Assembly (NCBI GenBank): GCA_039814575.1
Contig: JBCCAY010000019.1
Location: forward strand, 1 to 64,000
Source: MED-G105 sp039814575
Lineage (GTDB): Bacteria > Pseudomonadota > Alphaproteobacteria > Caulobacterales > Parvularculaceae
DNA: 64,000 bases
Reading direction: 5' to 3'
The position numbers and the translations under genes are program-made. Numbering within the stretch: the stretch's first letter is position 1; every line of letters begins with the position of its first letter. Of the stretch, positions 48,637-58,107 are shown piece by piece. The notes beneath the pieces were generated by a model. The model did not search any database, was not told the origin of the DNA, and saw only the letters and a list, made by a program, of their open reading frames with translations.

Positions 48637-51600
48637 GTGTCTGACTTCATTCATCTCCATGTGCACTCAGCCTATTCCCTGTCGGAAGGCGCGATTAAAT
48701 CCGGTCGATTGAAGGATTTGTGCCTCGATGCGGGGATGCCGGCGGTGGGGGTTGCTGACACCAATAATCTTTTCGGCGCCTTGGAGTTTTCTGAAATGTT
48801 GTCGGGCGCCGGCGTTCAGCCCCTACCGGGGCTGCAACAATCCGTTCAGATTCCTAGCCTGGTTAACGCCGAGCCGCGCACGGCGCGCGCGCCGCATCTT
48901 GTTTTGATGGCGCAAAGCGATGAGGGCTTTCGCAATCTGATGCGGTTGACGAGCCGCGCCTTTTTGTCGTCCGTGCGCGACGATGATCCGTGTGCGGCGC
49001 TCGACTGGTTGGCGCCCCTAAGCGACGGCGTCATTTGCTTGACCGGTGGTTATGACGGCCCGTTTGACCGTTTCATGCGGGCGGACCGGGCGGAGGAGGC
49101 GCGGGCGCTCTTCGACGAATTGGCGGCGATTTTTCCGGACAGGCTTTATTTCGAAGTGCAGCGCTGCGAGGGGCGCGATTGGTCGTTGGCGGAGGCGGCG
49201 GGCCTTGATGCGGCTTACGCGCTCGGTTTGCCGATTGTCGCGACCAATGAGCCGTTTTTCCCGACGGCCGATGACTTTGAGGCCCATGACGCGCTCATGT
49301 GCATCGCCGAGGGCGCTTATGTGCACCAAGACGAGCGGCGAAAAGTCTCGCCCGACCATTATTTTAAGTCCGCCGAAGAAATGGCGGCGTTGTTCGCCGA
49401 TTTGCCGGAGGCGCTGGGGACGAGCCTAGAAATCGCCAAGCGCTGTGCGTTTCGCCCGCGCACCCATCCGCCGATCTTGCCGCGTTTCGTCGCTGCTTCC
49501 GAGAGTGAGGGCGAGGAAGGCGACGCGGCGGCCGTAGAAATTGACGACGCGGCGCTCGCCGAAGGTGAGGCGGACGAGCTGGAACGCCAGGCCCGAGCGG
49601 GGCTTGAGGCGCGGCTCGCCGAGAATGAGCCCGCTGCGCCCCTTGAAGATTACTGGGCGCGTCTCGATCGCGAGCTTGGCATCATTCGGCAGATGGGGTT
49701 TCCTGGCTATTTCCTCATTGTTGCGGACTTCATCAAATGGGCGAAAACCCATGGCGTGCCAGTGGGGCCGGGGCGCGGCTCGGGCGCCGGCTCCGTCGTC
49801 GCTTGGGCGCTCACCATCACCGATCTCGATCCCTTGCGGTTCGGCCTTCTTTTTGAGCGGTTCTTGAACCCTGAACGGGTCTCCATGCCCGATTTCGATA
49901 TTGATTTCTGTCAGGATCGTCGCGACGAAGTCATTCGATACGTTCAAGAGAAATATGGCCGTGATCGCGTCGCGCAGATCATCACCTTTGGTAAGCTGCA
50001 AGCGCGCGCTGTGGTGCGCGATGTCGGTCGCGTTTTGGGCTTGCCGTTCGGCCAGGTTGACCGCCTGTGCAAACTGATCCCGAACAATCCGGCGAACCCG
50101 GTCACCCTTGGCGAGGCGATCGACACCGAGCCGCGCCTGCAAGAAGAGCGCGATCGCGAAGAGGCTGTCGCCGCTTTGTTGTCGACCGCGTTGAAGCTGG
50201 AAGGGCTTTATCGACACGCTTCGACCCACGCCGCCGGCGTCGTCATTGGCGATCGTCCGCTTGATGAGTTGACGCCGCTCTATCTTGATCCGCGTGCGGA
50301 GATGCCGGCGACCCAATATAATATGAAATGGGTGGAGCCGGCCGGTCTTGTAAAATTCGACTTTCTTGGTCTGAAAACGCTGACGGTCGTGGAAAAAGCT
50401 GCCGCTTTCGTGCGCGCCGGCGATTCCCAAGCGGCGGATTTTTCGCCGGAGAAAGTCCCACTCGACGACGCACCGACCTTCGCCATGTTGGGGGAAGGCC
50501 AAGCGGTCGGCGTCTTCCAATTGGAGAGCGCCGGCATGCGCGCCACGTTGCGCGCCATGCAGCCGGACAGTTTAGAAGACATTATCGCGCTGATTTCGCT
50601 CTATCGGCCGGGGCCGATGGAGAACATCCCGACCTATGTGGAGCGCAAAAAAGGCGAAGCGCCGATCGACTATTTGCACCCGACCTTAGAGCCGGTGCTG
50701 AAAGAAACCTATGGCGTCATCATCTATCAAGAACAGGTGATGCAGATCGCACAGATCCTTTCCGGTTACAGTCTTGGCGAGGCGGATTTGTTGCGTCGCG
50801 CCATGGGTAAGAAAAAGAAAGAGGAGATGGATCGCCAGCGCATCCGCTTTGTCGACGGCGCAAAAGAAAAGGGCGTCGATCCGGCCAAAGCCTCCTCGAT
50901 CTTCGATCTCGTGCAGAAATTCGCCGGCTACGGATTTAACAAGTCCCACGCGGCCGCCTATGCCTATATCGCCTACCAAACGGCGTACTTAAAGGCGAAC
51001 TATCCGGCCGCGTTGTTAGCCGCGTCTATGTCGCTTGATCGGACGAATACAGATAAACTTGCGGTGTTCGTTAAAGAGGCGCGGGATATCGATGTGTCGG
51101 TCGCCGGCCCCCATGTGAACCATAGCGAGGCCGACTTCGCCGTATCCGACGGCGCCATCATTTATGGGCTCGGCGCCGTGAAAAATGTCGGCGAAGCGGC
51201 GATGGAGGAGATTGTCCGAGCTCGCGCTGACGGCGGTCCTTATAATGATCTTCATGATTTAGCTGAGCGCGTGCCGTTAAAGACGGTGGGCAAACGCTCT
51301 TTAGAGAATCTCGCCCGCGCCGGCGCGCTTGACGGGTTAGCGGCCTCGCGCGCGGCGGCGCTCGCGAATGTGGACATGTTGGTGCGTTACTCGGCGCAAA
51401 TTTTTGAAGAGCGCGCGAGCAGTCAGCGCGGGCTGTTCGAAGATGGGCCGACCGCTCTGGAGCGCCCACGCCTTGTCCGCGCTGACGCTGCGACCGGGCT
51501 TGACGCCCTCAATGATGAGCGGGCCGCGCTCGGTTTTTATTTCAGCGGACACCCCCTCGACGATTATTCTGTTGAATTGGAGCGATTAGGCGCCCTTACC

Positions 51601-52341
51601 CATGCGGAACTGTTGGAGGCGGCGCGGGAAATCCGCGTCGATGCTGACATGGCTGTGGTCATCCGCGATATTCGCGTGCGTCGGTCCCGCAATGGCAATC
51701 CCTTCGCTTGGGTGGAGTGTTCCGACGCGACGGGCGATTTCGAAGTCACGGTGTTTTCTGAAACCTTGTCCCGCTCACGCGATCTTTTGGAGCCGGGCGC
51801 GCTGCTTTTGCTGCGCGTCGGCGCCGAGGCGCGAGAGGGGGAGGTGCGTCTCACCTGCGAAAGCGCGCGCCGGCTCGACGCCGCCGCCGCACAAACGACG
51901 TCGCAATTACGCATCGCCGTGCGTACCCCGGAGGCGCTGGCGGCCGTTAAGCGCCGGATCGCAGCGGTGAAGCCGCCAAGCCCGCAAGAGGCCGGCGATG
52001 TTTTCATCACATTGCATTTGCCGCCGCCGTCGCCCTTGAGCGACGCCTCTGACGCCGCTGACGCCTCTGACGCCGCTGGCGCCGCTGGCGCCGCCGACGC
52101 CAATGGTTCGGCGAATCGTTCAGGCAAAGGGTTCGCCGGCGGCTCTAAAGGCGCTTCCGAAGAGAATGGTATTGTCAGAGGCGAGTGGGTTAGCGCGGAA
52201 AGGACGGGCGGCCCCGCGACGCCGGCGCGCATTGTGGGACGAACGGTGGACTTGAAACTGCCGGAAAAGGCCCTTTGCACGCCAGCGGCGCGGAATGCCT
52301 TAAAGGCGTTAGAGGGCGTTGTTGATGTGGAACTCTTGTAG
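48637..52341 (+). CDS. dnaE: DNA polymerase III alpha subunit
   Basis: DnaE is the replicative polymerase. The 1,234-residue protein opens with the PHP domain (FIHLHVHSAYSLSEGAIK), then the polymerase palm with GRGSGAGSVVAW and the catalytic PDFDIDFCQDRRDEV and KFDFLGLKTL, the HAAGVVIG motif, the fingers region with GFNKSHAAAYAYIAYQTAYLK, and near the end an OB-type domain (VVIRDIRVRRSRNGNPFAWVE). Past that, a low-complexity Ala/Ser/Asp/Gly stretch of about 40 residues precedes the final segment. GTG at 48637 is chosen as start because a GAGGGC site precedes it and the PHP motif begins at once. It is the first gene of the rightward core block. Confidence 0.97.
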   Translation: MSDFIHLHVHSAYSLSEGAIKSGRLKDLCLDAGMPAVGVADTNNLFGALEFSEMLSGAGVQPLPGLQQSVQIPSLVNAEPRTARAPHLVLMAQSDEGFRNLMRLTSRAFLSSVRDDDPCAALDWLAPLSDGVICLTGGYDGPFDRFMRADRAEEARALFDELAAIFPDRLYFEVQRCEGRDWSLAEAAGLDAAYALGLPIVATNEPFFPTADDFEAHDALMCIAEGAYVHQDERRKVSPDHYFKSAEEMAALFADLPEALGTSLEIAKRCAFRPRTHPPILPRFVAASESEGEEGDAAAVEIDDAALAEGEADELERQARAGLEARLAENEPAAPLEDYWARLDRELGIIRQMGFPGYFLIVADFIKWAKTHGVPVGPGRGSGAGSVVAWALTITDLDPLRFGLLFERFLNPERVSMPDFDIDFCQDRRDEVIRYVQEKYGRDRVAQIITFGKLQARAVVRDVGRVLGLPFGQVDRLCKLIPNNPANPVTLGEAIDTEPRLQEERDREEAVAALLSTALKLEGLYRHASTHAAGVVIGDRPLDELTPLYLDPRAEMPATQYNMKWVEPAGLVKFDFLGLKTLTVVEKAAAFVRAGDSQAADFSPEKVPLDDAPTFAMLGEGQAVGVFQLESAGMRATLRAMQPDSLEDIIALISLYRPGPMENIPTYVERKKGEAPIDYLHPTLEPVLKETYGVIIYQEQVMQIAQILSGYSLGEADLLRRAMGKKKKEEMDRQRIRFVDGAKEKGVDPAKASSIFDLVQKFAGYGFNKSHAAAYAYIAYQTAYLKANYPAALLAASMSLDRTNTDKLAVFVKEARDIDVSVAGPHVNHSEADFAVSDGAIIYGLGAVKNVGEAAMEEIVRARADGGPYNDLHDLAERVPLKTVGKRSLENLARAGALDGLAASRAAALANVDMLVRYSAQIFEERASSQRGLFEDGPTALERPRLVRADAATGLDALNDERAALGFYFSGHPLDDYSVELERLGALTHAELLEAAREIRVDADMAVVIRDIRVRRSRNGNPFAWVECSDATGDFEVTVFSETLSRSRDLLEPGALLLLRVGAEAREGEVRLTCESARRLDAAAAQTTSQLRIAVRTPEALAAVKRRIAAVKPPSPQEAGDVFITLHLPPPSPLSDASDAADASDAAGAAGAADANGSANRSGKGFAGGSKGASEENGIVRGEWVSAERTGGPATPARIVGRTVDLKLPEKALCTPAARNALKALEGVVDVELL

Positions 52342-52840
52342 GGGTGATGGTGCAGATAACCGGTCGGCCTTTGGCTTTATCTCCGAGCGCCTATCCTGGG
52401 GGTGGGGAGAGGCGGCCGCCCTTTGTGTGCCGCCCTTAGTGAGCCGTGTTTTGGGGGAAAGGTCTTGATGAGGCCCGGTTTTTTGCGTAAAGGCCCGCGT
52501 ATCACTCACGCGCGTCAACCCTCGGTGCGTTGACGAAAGTGGGCCGGCTCTCGCTCGCCGTTGATCGCCTTCGCCGCTTTTCGGCCCTCCGTCTTTTCGC
52601 GGGGCCGTTGCGCAGCAAGGTTCTAAGCGACGTTTTCCTTGCAGAAAGCGGTCGCGACGCCCTTTATTTCAAGGGCATTTGGTCAGCGGTCAGGACGGTT
52701 TATCGGCGACGAATGTGGTCTTGCGACCTCGTTATTGTCGTGGAAATCGACCGAGCAGGCGTTGGCGCTCTTTAAGACACGCTCTTCGTTGCGAAACGAA
52801 ACCGGCGCGCGGCGGAAAAACCGAAGGAGAAAAGCAGACC
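52342..52840. other. dnaE-rpsB intergenic region
   Basis: About 500 bp without a convincing gene. It should contain the rpsB promoter and a leader that may mediate autoregulation by S2. I see no matched hairpin with a T-run after dnaE. In-frame openings upstream of rpsB are extensions without support. Confidence 0.5.
52639..52667 (+). promoter_or_regulatory. Candidate rpsB promoter
   Basis: TTGCAG (52639-52644) and CTTTAT (52662-52667) are 17 bases apart, giving a leader of about 165 bases before the rpsB ATG. The fit is moderate, and other weak pairs exist nearby. Confidence 0.3.
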
Positions 52841-53680
52841 ATGGCGCTGCCTGAATTTTCTATGCGCCAGCTTCTGGAAGCTGGCGTCCATTTTGGCCAC
52901 CAAACCCATCGTTGGGACCCGAAGATGAAATCTTACATCTTCGGCGATCGCAACGGCGTTCACATCATCGATTTATCGCAAACGGTACCGCTCTTGCACC
53001 AGGCGCTTCTGCGCGTGCGCGACGTCGTCGCCGGCGGCGGGCGCATTCTTTTCGTCGGCACGAAACGCCAAGCCCAAGCCCCGGTCGCTGAAGCGGCCGC
53101 CCGGTGCGCCCAGTACTATATGAATGTGCGCTGGCTTGGCGGCACCTTGACGAATTGGGAAACCATTTCCAATTCCATTCGTCGCCTGAAAGAACTGGAA
53201 GAAGTGATTGACGGCGGCGGCGGCGGCCTCACGAAAAAAGAGCAATTGGTCGTGACGCGCGAAAAAGAAAAGCTCGACGCGTCGCTCGGCGGCATTCGCG
53301 ATCTTGGCGGGTTGCCGGACCTTTTGTTCGTCATCGACGTCAAAAAAGAAGCGATCGCTGTTAAAGAGGCCAACAAATTAGGCATTCCGGTTGTCGCAGT
53401 CGTTGATACGAATTGCAGCCCGGACGGCGTCGACATCGTTATTCCAGGCAATGACGACGCGTCGCGCGCCATTGCGCTTTACTGCAATCTCGTGGCCGAC
53501 GCGGTGATCGACGGTATTTCGGCGAGCCAAGCCGCGCTCGGCGTCGACATTGGCGCGTTTGAGGACGCCCCCGTTGAGCCGGCGCTCGAAGCTGCGGCTG
53601 ACGCTGCGGTTGAAACGACGGCGGCTGAAGCGTCGACAGAAGCGGCGACGGGTGGTGCGGAGGCCGCTGAGCCTGCTTAA
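52841..53680 (+). CDS. rpsB: 30S ribosomal protein S2
   Basis: S2 binds the small subunit late and is needed for S1 loading. The 279-residue protein has the family opening SMRQLLEAGVHFGHQTHRWDPKM, FGDRNGVHIIDLSQT, ILFVGTKRQA, RWLGGTLTNW and PDLLFVIDVKKEAIAVKEANKLGIPVVAVVDTN. A C-terminal Ala/Glu-rich extension of about 40 residues is longer than in E. coli but usual in alphaproteobacteria. The ATG at 52841 follows GAAGGAGA. It is followed by tsf, forming the typical pair. Confidence 0.98.
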   Translation: MALPEFSMRQLLEAGVHFGHQTHRWDPKMKSYIFGDRNGVHIIDLSQTVPLLHQALLRVRDVVAGGGRILFVGTKRQAQAPVAEAAARCAQYYMNVRWLGGTLTNWETISNSIRRLKELEEVIDGGGGGLTKKEQLVVTREKEKLDASLGGIRDLGGLPDLLFVIDVKKEAIAVKEANKLGIPVVAVVDTNCSPDGVDIVIPGNDDASRAIALYCNLVADAVIDGISASQAALGVDIGAFEDAPVEPALEAAADAAVETTAAEASTEAATGGAEAAEPA

Positions 53681-53900
53681 ACACGGCGCTCACCCCTAAT
53701 CGGCGCCTGGAAGAAATTATCCAGGGGCCGAATTGACGGAGGCGCGGCGAGCGCCGGCAAACACGTACGGCGATCGCGACGCGGCTTCGGCGCGCCGCGG
53801 CGGCGACAATCGGGCCCTTAAGTGCGACCTACGGAATAATGGAAATGATGACCGCGTTGTCCCGACGAGGACGCGTGGCGCTTCTAAGGAGACAAAGACG

Positions 53901-54815
53901 ATGGCGACAATAACGGCGCAAACGGTGAAGCAATTGCGCGAAATGACCGGCGCAGGCATGATGGATTGTAAGGCCGCGCTCGGAGAAACCGACGGCGATG
54001 TCGACGCTGCGGTCGAGTGGTTGCGCAAAAAAGGCCTCTCGAAAGCGGCCAAGAAATCAGGCCGCACCGCGTCTGAAGGGCTCGTCGCCGTTGCGCGCGC
54101 CGACGCCGGCGATCGCGCTGTTCTTGTTGAAGTGAATTCCGAGACAGACTTCGTCGCGCGCAATGACGTTTTCCAAAAAATGGTGCGCGACATCGCGGAA
54201 ACGGCGCTCGGCACCGATCTCGCCGCCGGCGGCGACGTTGAGAGCGTTCGCTCCGCCGCCTATCCGGGCGCTGATAAGTCGGTTCAAGACCATATTGCTG
54301 AAATGGTCGGCCAGATTGGCGAGAACATGGCGCTGCGCCGCGCCGACGGCGTCAGCGTCGAGGCCGGCGCCGTGGCTGCGTATATTCACAGCCCGACGGT
54401 TGAGGGTGCCGGCAAAATCGGCGTTCTCGTCGGCCTTGAATCAACCGGTGACAAGGAGAAGCTTGACGAACTCGGCAAAAAAATTGCGATGCACGTGGCC
54501 GCGACGCGTCCCTTGGCGGCGCGTGTTGAGGAATTAGATCCGGCCATTGTCGAGCGCGAGAAATCGGTTCTCGCCGACCAGGCGCGCGGGTCCGGCAAGC
54601 CTGAAGAGATCATCAATAAGATGGTTGAAGGCCGTCTGCGTAAATTCTACGAAGAATCCGTGCTTCTCGAGCAGATCTTCGTGATCGACGGCGAGAACAC
54701 CGTCGGTAAGGTTCTGGAAAACGCGGCGAAAGACCTCGGCGCGCCGGTCGCGTTGAAAGGGTTCGCTCGTTTAGAGCTCGGCGAGGGCGTTGAGAAATCT
54801 GAAGACGACGACTAG
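53901..54815 (+). CDS. tsf: Elongation factor Ts
   Basis: EF-Ts exchanges GDP for GTP on EF-Tu. The 304-residue protein has the N-terminal UBA-like region with VKQLREMTGAGMMDCKAAL, the EGLVAVA and NSETDFVARND core motif and a full C-terminal part to about 300. The ATG at 53901 follows AAGGAGACAAAG. A frame open upstream for 56 codons has no ribosome-binding site. It lies 220 bp after rpsB, likely on the same message; a hairpin spans its stop codon. Confidence 0.98.
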   Translation: MATITAQTVKQLREMTGAGMMDCKAALGETDGDVDAAVEWLRKKGLSKAAKKSGRTASEGLVAVARADAGDRAVLVEVNSETDFVARNDVFQKMVRDIAETALGTDLAAGGDVESVRSAAYPGADKSVQDHIAEMVGQIGENMALRRADGVSVEAGAVAAYIHSPTVEGAGKIGVLVGLESTGDKEKLDELGKKIAMHVAATRPLAARVEELDPAIVEREKSVLADQARGSGKPEEIINKMVEGRLRKFYEESVLLEQIFVIDGENTVGKVLENAAKDLGAPVALKGFARLELGEGVEKSEDDD

Positions 54816-54830
54816 GGGCTCATTCGCCCC
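54815..54830 (+). terminator. Hairpin at the end of tsf
   Basis: GGGGC (54815-54819) and GCCCC (54826-54830) with a TCATTC loop start on the last base of the tsf stop codon. No T-run follows (AAAAGCTC), so this may protect the 3' end or help partial termination before pyrH. Confidence 0.4.
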
Positions 54831-55530
54831 AAAAGCTCTCTCGCAAAGCGGATGGTTGACGGTTCGTCGCCGTCAGCCGCCGCTTGATGCGGTTTTAGAA
54901 CGCAAATCGTTTTGCAATTGTCCCTGATGGGTCGGATGTGTCGCCGTGCTGTTCGCGTGGCTCGCGTTCAGCCTTCGCCATCAATTCAGCCAATCTCTGG
55001 ATTCTTCTTTCGCAGCGGTTGAGACAATCGCTTCTGGAACAGAATGAGCCTTCCACGGTCTCAGGTCGCTTGCAAATCGCTTATGGCTTGGTAGAGGATC
55101 GGTGACGCGGTTTCGCTCGGCCGATCCTATGCTCAATTTTGCACTTGATCGCGCTGGACTGTGTTATGGCGCGCGGGCGTTTCGGGCTCGCTCTAGGTTC
55201 TCGCTTTAGATCGATGTATCTGGACTATTGGGAACGACGCGATGATTGGCGAGGCGGAGGGGAGAGCGAGGCGTCAGGATTTTTTAGAACCGCCGCACTG
55301 TTGAAGTCGCTGCGGCGAGGTCCGGCTGAACGCCTTGGCCTTAATTGTCGAATAGGCTCAACTTGCGCGATGACAATGCTGAACAGCGTTGCGGATGCGG
55401 ATGGGGACGATAAGAGCCGGGCGTGCTGTATTGTTGTCGTCTAATTTTGGTCGCCGCGATCAGAGGCGGCTAAGTCTCTGGCGTTTGGGCAAGCGAATTC
55501 TGATGAACGATCGGGCGAGGCGATAGGACG
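54831..55530. other. Long tsf-pyrH intergenic region
   Basis: About 700 bp, unusually long for this cluster. It contains one plus-strand frame of 101 codons (55139-55444) with no family features and Cys/Arg-rich composition that I treat as spurious. A promoter-like pair is noted at 55139-55167. I saw no tRNA or known RNA motif. Confidence 0.45.
55139..55167 (+). promoter_or_regulatory. Candidate promoter for pyrH
   Basis: TTGCAC (55139-55144) and TGTTAT (55162-55167) are separated by 17 bases, giving a leader of about 360 bases before pyrH. The -10 box is only a 4 of 6 match. Confidence 0.3.
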
Positions 55531-56352
55531 ATGCAGAAATCCGAGACGCAGAATACCGGCGGGTCGACAGCGAAAACCGATGAGGGGGCGATGACAAGCG
55601 CCGCGGCGACCGGCGAGGCGTTGCAGTTCAGGCGCATCCTCCTAAAAATTTCCGGCGAGGCGCTTATGGGAGGCGGCGCTTACGGCATTGACCAGGAGAC
55701 GGTCTCTCGCATCGCCGGTGAAGTCGCTGACGCGAAAGCGCTCGGCGCGGAAATCTGTTTGGTCGTCGGCGGCGGCAATATTTTTCGCGGCGTCAGCAGC
55801 GCTGCAAAAGGCATGGAGCGCGCCAGCGCGGACTATATGGGCATGCTGGCGACGGTGTTGAATGCGCTCGCTCTGCAAAACGCCCTTGAGAACATTGGAC
55901 TGTTTACGCGGGTGCTTTCCGGCATTGAGATGACCGCGGTTTGCGAGACCTATATTCGCCGCCGCGCCGTTCGGCATATGGAAAAAGGGCGGATCGTCAT
56001 CTTCGCCGCTGGGACCGGCAACCCATTCTTTACAACAGACACGGCGGCCGCGCTGCGGGCTGCGGAGATGGGGTGCGACGCCCTGTTTAAGGGAACGCAA
56101 GTTGACGGCGTTTACTCCGCCGATCCCAAAAAAGACCCGACGGCGGAGCGGTTCGACCGGTTAAGCTACAAAGAAGTCATCCTTCGCGATTTGCAGGTCA
56201 TGGACCAAGCCGCGATTGCTTTGACGCGCGAGAACAATATTCCAATTGTCGTTTTTCCGATTACGGACCATGGCGGCGTCGTCGGGGCGTTGACGGGAAC
56301 GGGGCCGCACACGGTGATTGGCGCTGAAGCCGCCGACGCTAAGGGCCGTTGA
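55531..56352 (+). CDS. pyrH: UMP kinase
   Basis: PyrH phosphorylates UMP to UDP and is a member of the amino-acid-kinase fold. The 273-residue protein has RILLKISGEALMG, CLVVGGGNIFRG, ADYMGMLATVLNALALQ and GTGNPFFTTDTAAALRAAEM, which are the ATP and UMP sites. The first 32 residues are an extra Gly/Thr/Ala-rich tail; the ATG 60 bases inside (after GAGGGGGCG) would give a normal length. The gene belongs to the frr-uppS-cdsA series downstream. Confidence 0.96.
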   Translation: MQKSETQNTGGSTAKTDEGAMTSAAATGEALQFRRILLKISGEALMGGGAYGIDQETVSRIAGEVADAKALGAEICLVVGGGNIFRGVSSAAKGMERASADYMGMLATVLNALALQNALENIGLFTRVLSGIEMTAVCETYIRRRAVRHMEKGRIVIFAAGTGNPFFTTDTAAALRAAEMGCDALFKGTQVDGVYSADPKKDPTAERFDRLSYKEVILRDLQVMDQAAIALTRENNIPIVVFPITDHGGVVGALTGTGPHTVIGAEAADAKGR

Positions 56353-56506
56353 AAAGAAGGGATCGTTAGGCCGCTTTGGTATCGCATTGGGCGCCGCGAG
56401 ATAATGCTGAGAAACGACGTCCCCAAAAGACGTCGAAAAATCACCGGGCTTCGAACGAATTACCGCCCCATTGAGGGGTGATAGACTGGACGCAGGGAGT
56501 GCTACT

Positions 56507-57058
56507 ATGAGCGACGCCGTAAACATGGCCGATCTTGAAAAACGGATGGACGGCGCCATCGCCGCGCTAAGAACGGAATTCTCCGGTCTGCGCACGGGGC
56601 GCGCCTCGACAAGCCTTGTGGAGCCGATCACGGTCGAAGCCTATGGTCAGCAAATGCCGATGAATCAGGTCGGGACTGTGTCCGTGCCGGAGCCGCGCAT
56701 GATCGCGATACAGGTTTGGGATAAGGGCATGGTTGGCGCGGTTGAGAAAGCGATCCGCGAATCTGGGCTTGGCATCAATCCGGTCGTCGACGGTGTTAAT
56801 GTGCGCGTGCCGGTGCCGCCGCTCACCGAAGAGCGGCGGGCGGAACTGGCAAAAGTCGCTGGTAAGTACGCCGAGCAAGCCAAAATCGCTGTTCGCAATG
56901 TCCGCCGCGAAGGCATGGAGAGCGTCAAAAAAGCCGACGGTGTCGGCGAAGACGATCAAAAACGCCTATCGGACCAGGTTCAAAAATTAACCGACGATAT
57001 GATTAAAAAGATCGACGAAGCGCTTTCGAAAAAGGAAGCCGAAATTATGCAGGTCTGA
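56507..57058 (+). CDS. frr: Ribosome recycling factor
   Basis: RRF splits post-termination ribosomes with EF-G. The 183-residue protein contains the typical segments LEKRMDGAIAALRTEFSGLRTGRAS, VEAYGQQMPMNQV, and the KDxVKK-like VRREGMESVKKADGVGEDDQKRLSDQVQKLTDDMIKKIDEAL coiled helix. The ATG at 56507 follows AGGGAG. The gap from pyrH (154 bp) holds a small CCCC/GGGG hairpin. Confidence 0.98.
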   Translation: MSDAVNMADLEKRMDGAIAALRTEFSGLRTGRASTSLVEPITVEAYGQQMPMNQVGTVSVPEPRMIAIQVWDKGMVGAVEKAIRESGLGINPVVDGVNVRVPVPPLTEERRAELAKVAGKYAEQAKIAVRNVRREGMESVKKADGVGEDDQKRLSDQVQKLTDDMIKKIDEALSKKEAEIMQV

Positions 57059-57136
57059 CGCTTGGCGTCGACCTCGCCCCGCCCTCGCCCCGCCCTCGAA
57101 GGCGTGCGGCTTTGGAGAATAGGATAGGGTGTCATC

Positions 57137-57982
57137 GTGACGGCTCAGACCATCGCAAAAACCCGACCGCGGCTATTGAGAGACGCTCTCGACGCGAAAG
57201 ACGTCCGAGATGCGAGCGCTGACGGTCGGCCGGAAGCGGATGTTGACCTTCATCCGACGGCCCGCGATGTCGCCATCATTATGGATGGCAATGGCCGATG
57301 GGCGGCGGCGCGCGGATTATCGCGCAGCGCCGGCCACCGCGCCGGCGTTGAAGCGGCGCGGCGCACGGTTGAAGCTGCGCGTGATCTCGGTTTGCGGTCT
57401 TTGACGCTTTATAGCTTCTCTACGGAGAATTGGCGCCGGCCGCCGGGCGAAGTGCGCGATTTAATGGCGCTTCTTCGCGAATTTCTGGGCGAAGATCTGC
57501 CGACTTTGAAAAAGAATAAGGTTCGGGTGCGTGTTATTGGCGATCGGAAAAACCTTGATCGTGAATTGCGACTTCTCGTCGACCAGGCGGAACGGCAAAC
57601 GGCCGACAACGACGCATTTTTGCTGCAGATTGCTTTCAATTACGGCGGGCGAAACGAGATCGCCCGCGCGGCGGCTCGATTGGCGGAGGCGGTTGCTGCC
57701 GGGGCTGTGAAACCTTCTGAGGTTGATGAGGCGACATTAGCGCAATATCTTGATACCGCCGGTGTCCGCGATCCTGATCTCGTCATTCGCACGAGCGGCG
57801 AAAAACGCGTCAGCAACTTTTTGCTTTGGCAGGCTGCTTACGCAGAATATGTCTTCACCGATGTTCTGTGGCCAGATTTTTCCGGCGTAGAACTTGCAGC
57901 GGCTGTGCGTGAGTTCGCATTACGTGACCGGCGTTATGGCGGGCTAAGCGAAGATGCTGAGACCGCGGCTGGCGGCTCTTAA
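57137..57982 (+). CDS. uppS: Isoprenyl transferase (undecaprenyl-PP synthase)
   Basis: UppS extends farnesyl-PP with cis isoprene units to undecaprenyl-PP, the lipid carrier of peptidoglycan and O-antigen. The protein has the VAIIMDGNGRWAAARGL catalytic Asp segment, GHRAGVEAAR, LYSFSTENWRRP, FNYGGRNEI and IRTSGEKRVSNFLLWQ with YAEYVFTDVLWPDF. The first 35 residues are an extra tail of low conservation. The start is GTG at 57137. It is the third gene in the pyrH-frr-uppS series. Confidence 0.97.
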   Translation: MTAQTIAKTRPRLLRDALDAKDVRDASADGRPEADVDLHPTARDVAIIMDGNGRWAAARGLSRSAGHRAGVEAARRTVEAARDLGLRSLTLYSFSTENWRRPPGEVRDLMALLREFLGEDLPTLKKNKVRVRVIGDRKNLDRELRLLVDQAERQTADNDAFLLQIAFNYGGRNEIARAAARLAEAVAAGAVKPSEVDEATLAQYLDTAGVRDPDLVIRTSGEKRVSNFLLWQAAYAEYVFTDVLWPDFSGVELAAAVREFALRDRRYGGLSEDAETAAGGS

Positions 57983-58107
57983 GTGGGGATGAGAGATGGC
58001 GACGTCCTTCCCGTGATGGGAGGGGGATTGAACGCGTTCTTTGGCCATCCTCATATAAATCTTTATACGCATCTTTTGCTAATAAAAACTCGCCAGGTGA
58101 GGGGGCT

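Noticed and set aside
49426..50520. Minus-strand frame of 364 codons inside dnaE
   Set aside because: Antisense image of the polymerase domain with no independent evidence.
55139..55444. Plus-strand frame of 101 codons in the tsf-pyrH gap
   Set aside because: No ribosome-binding site, mixed composition and no domain; kept only as part of the gap note.
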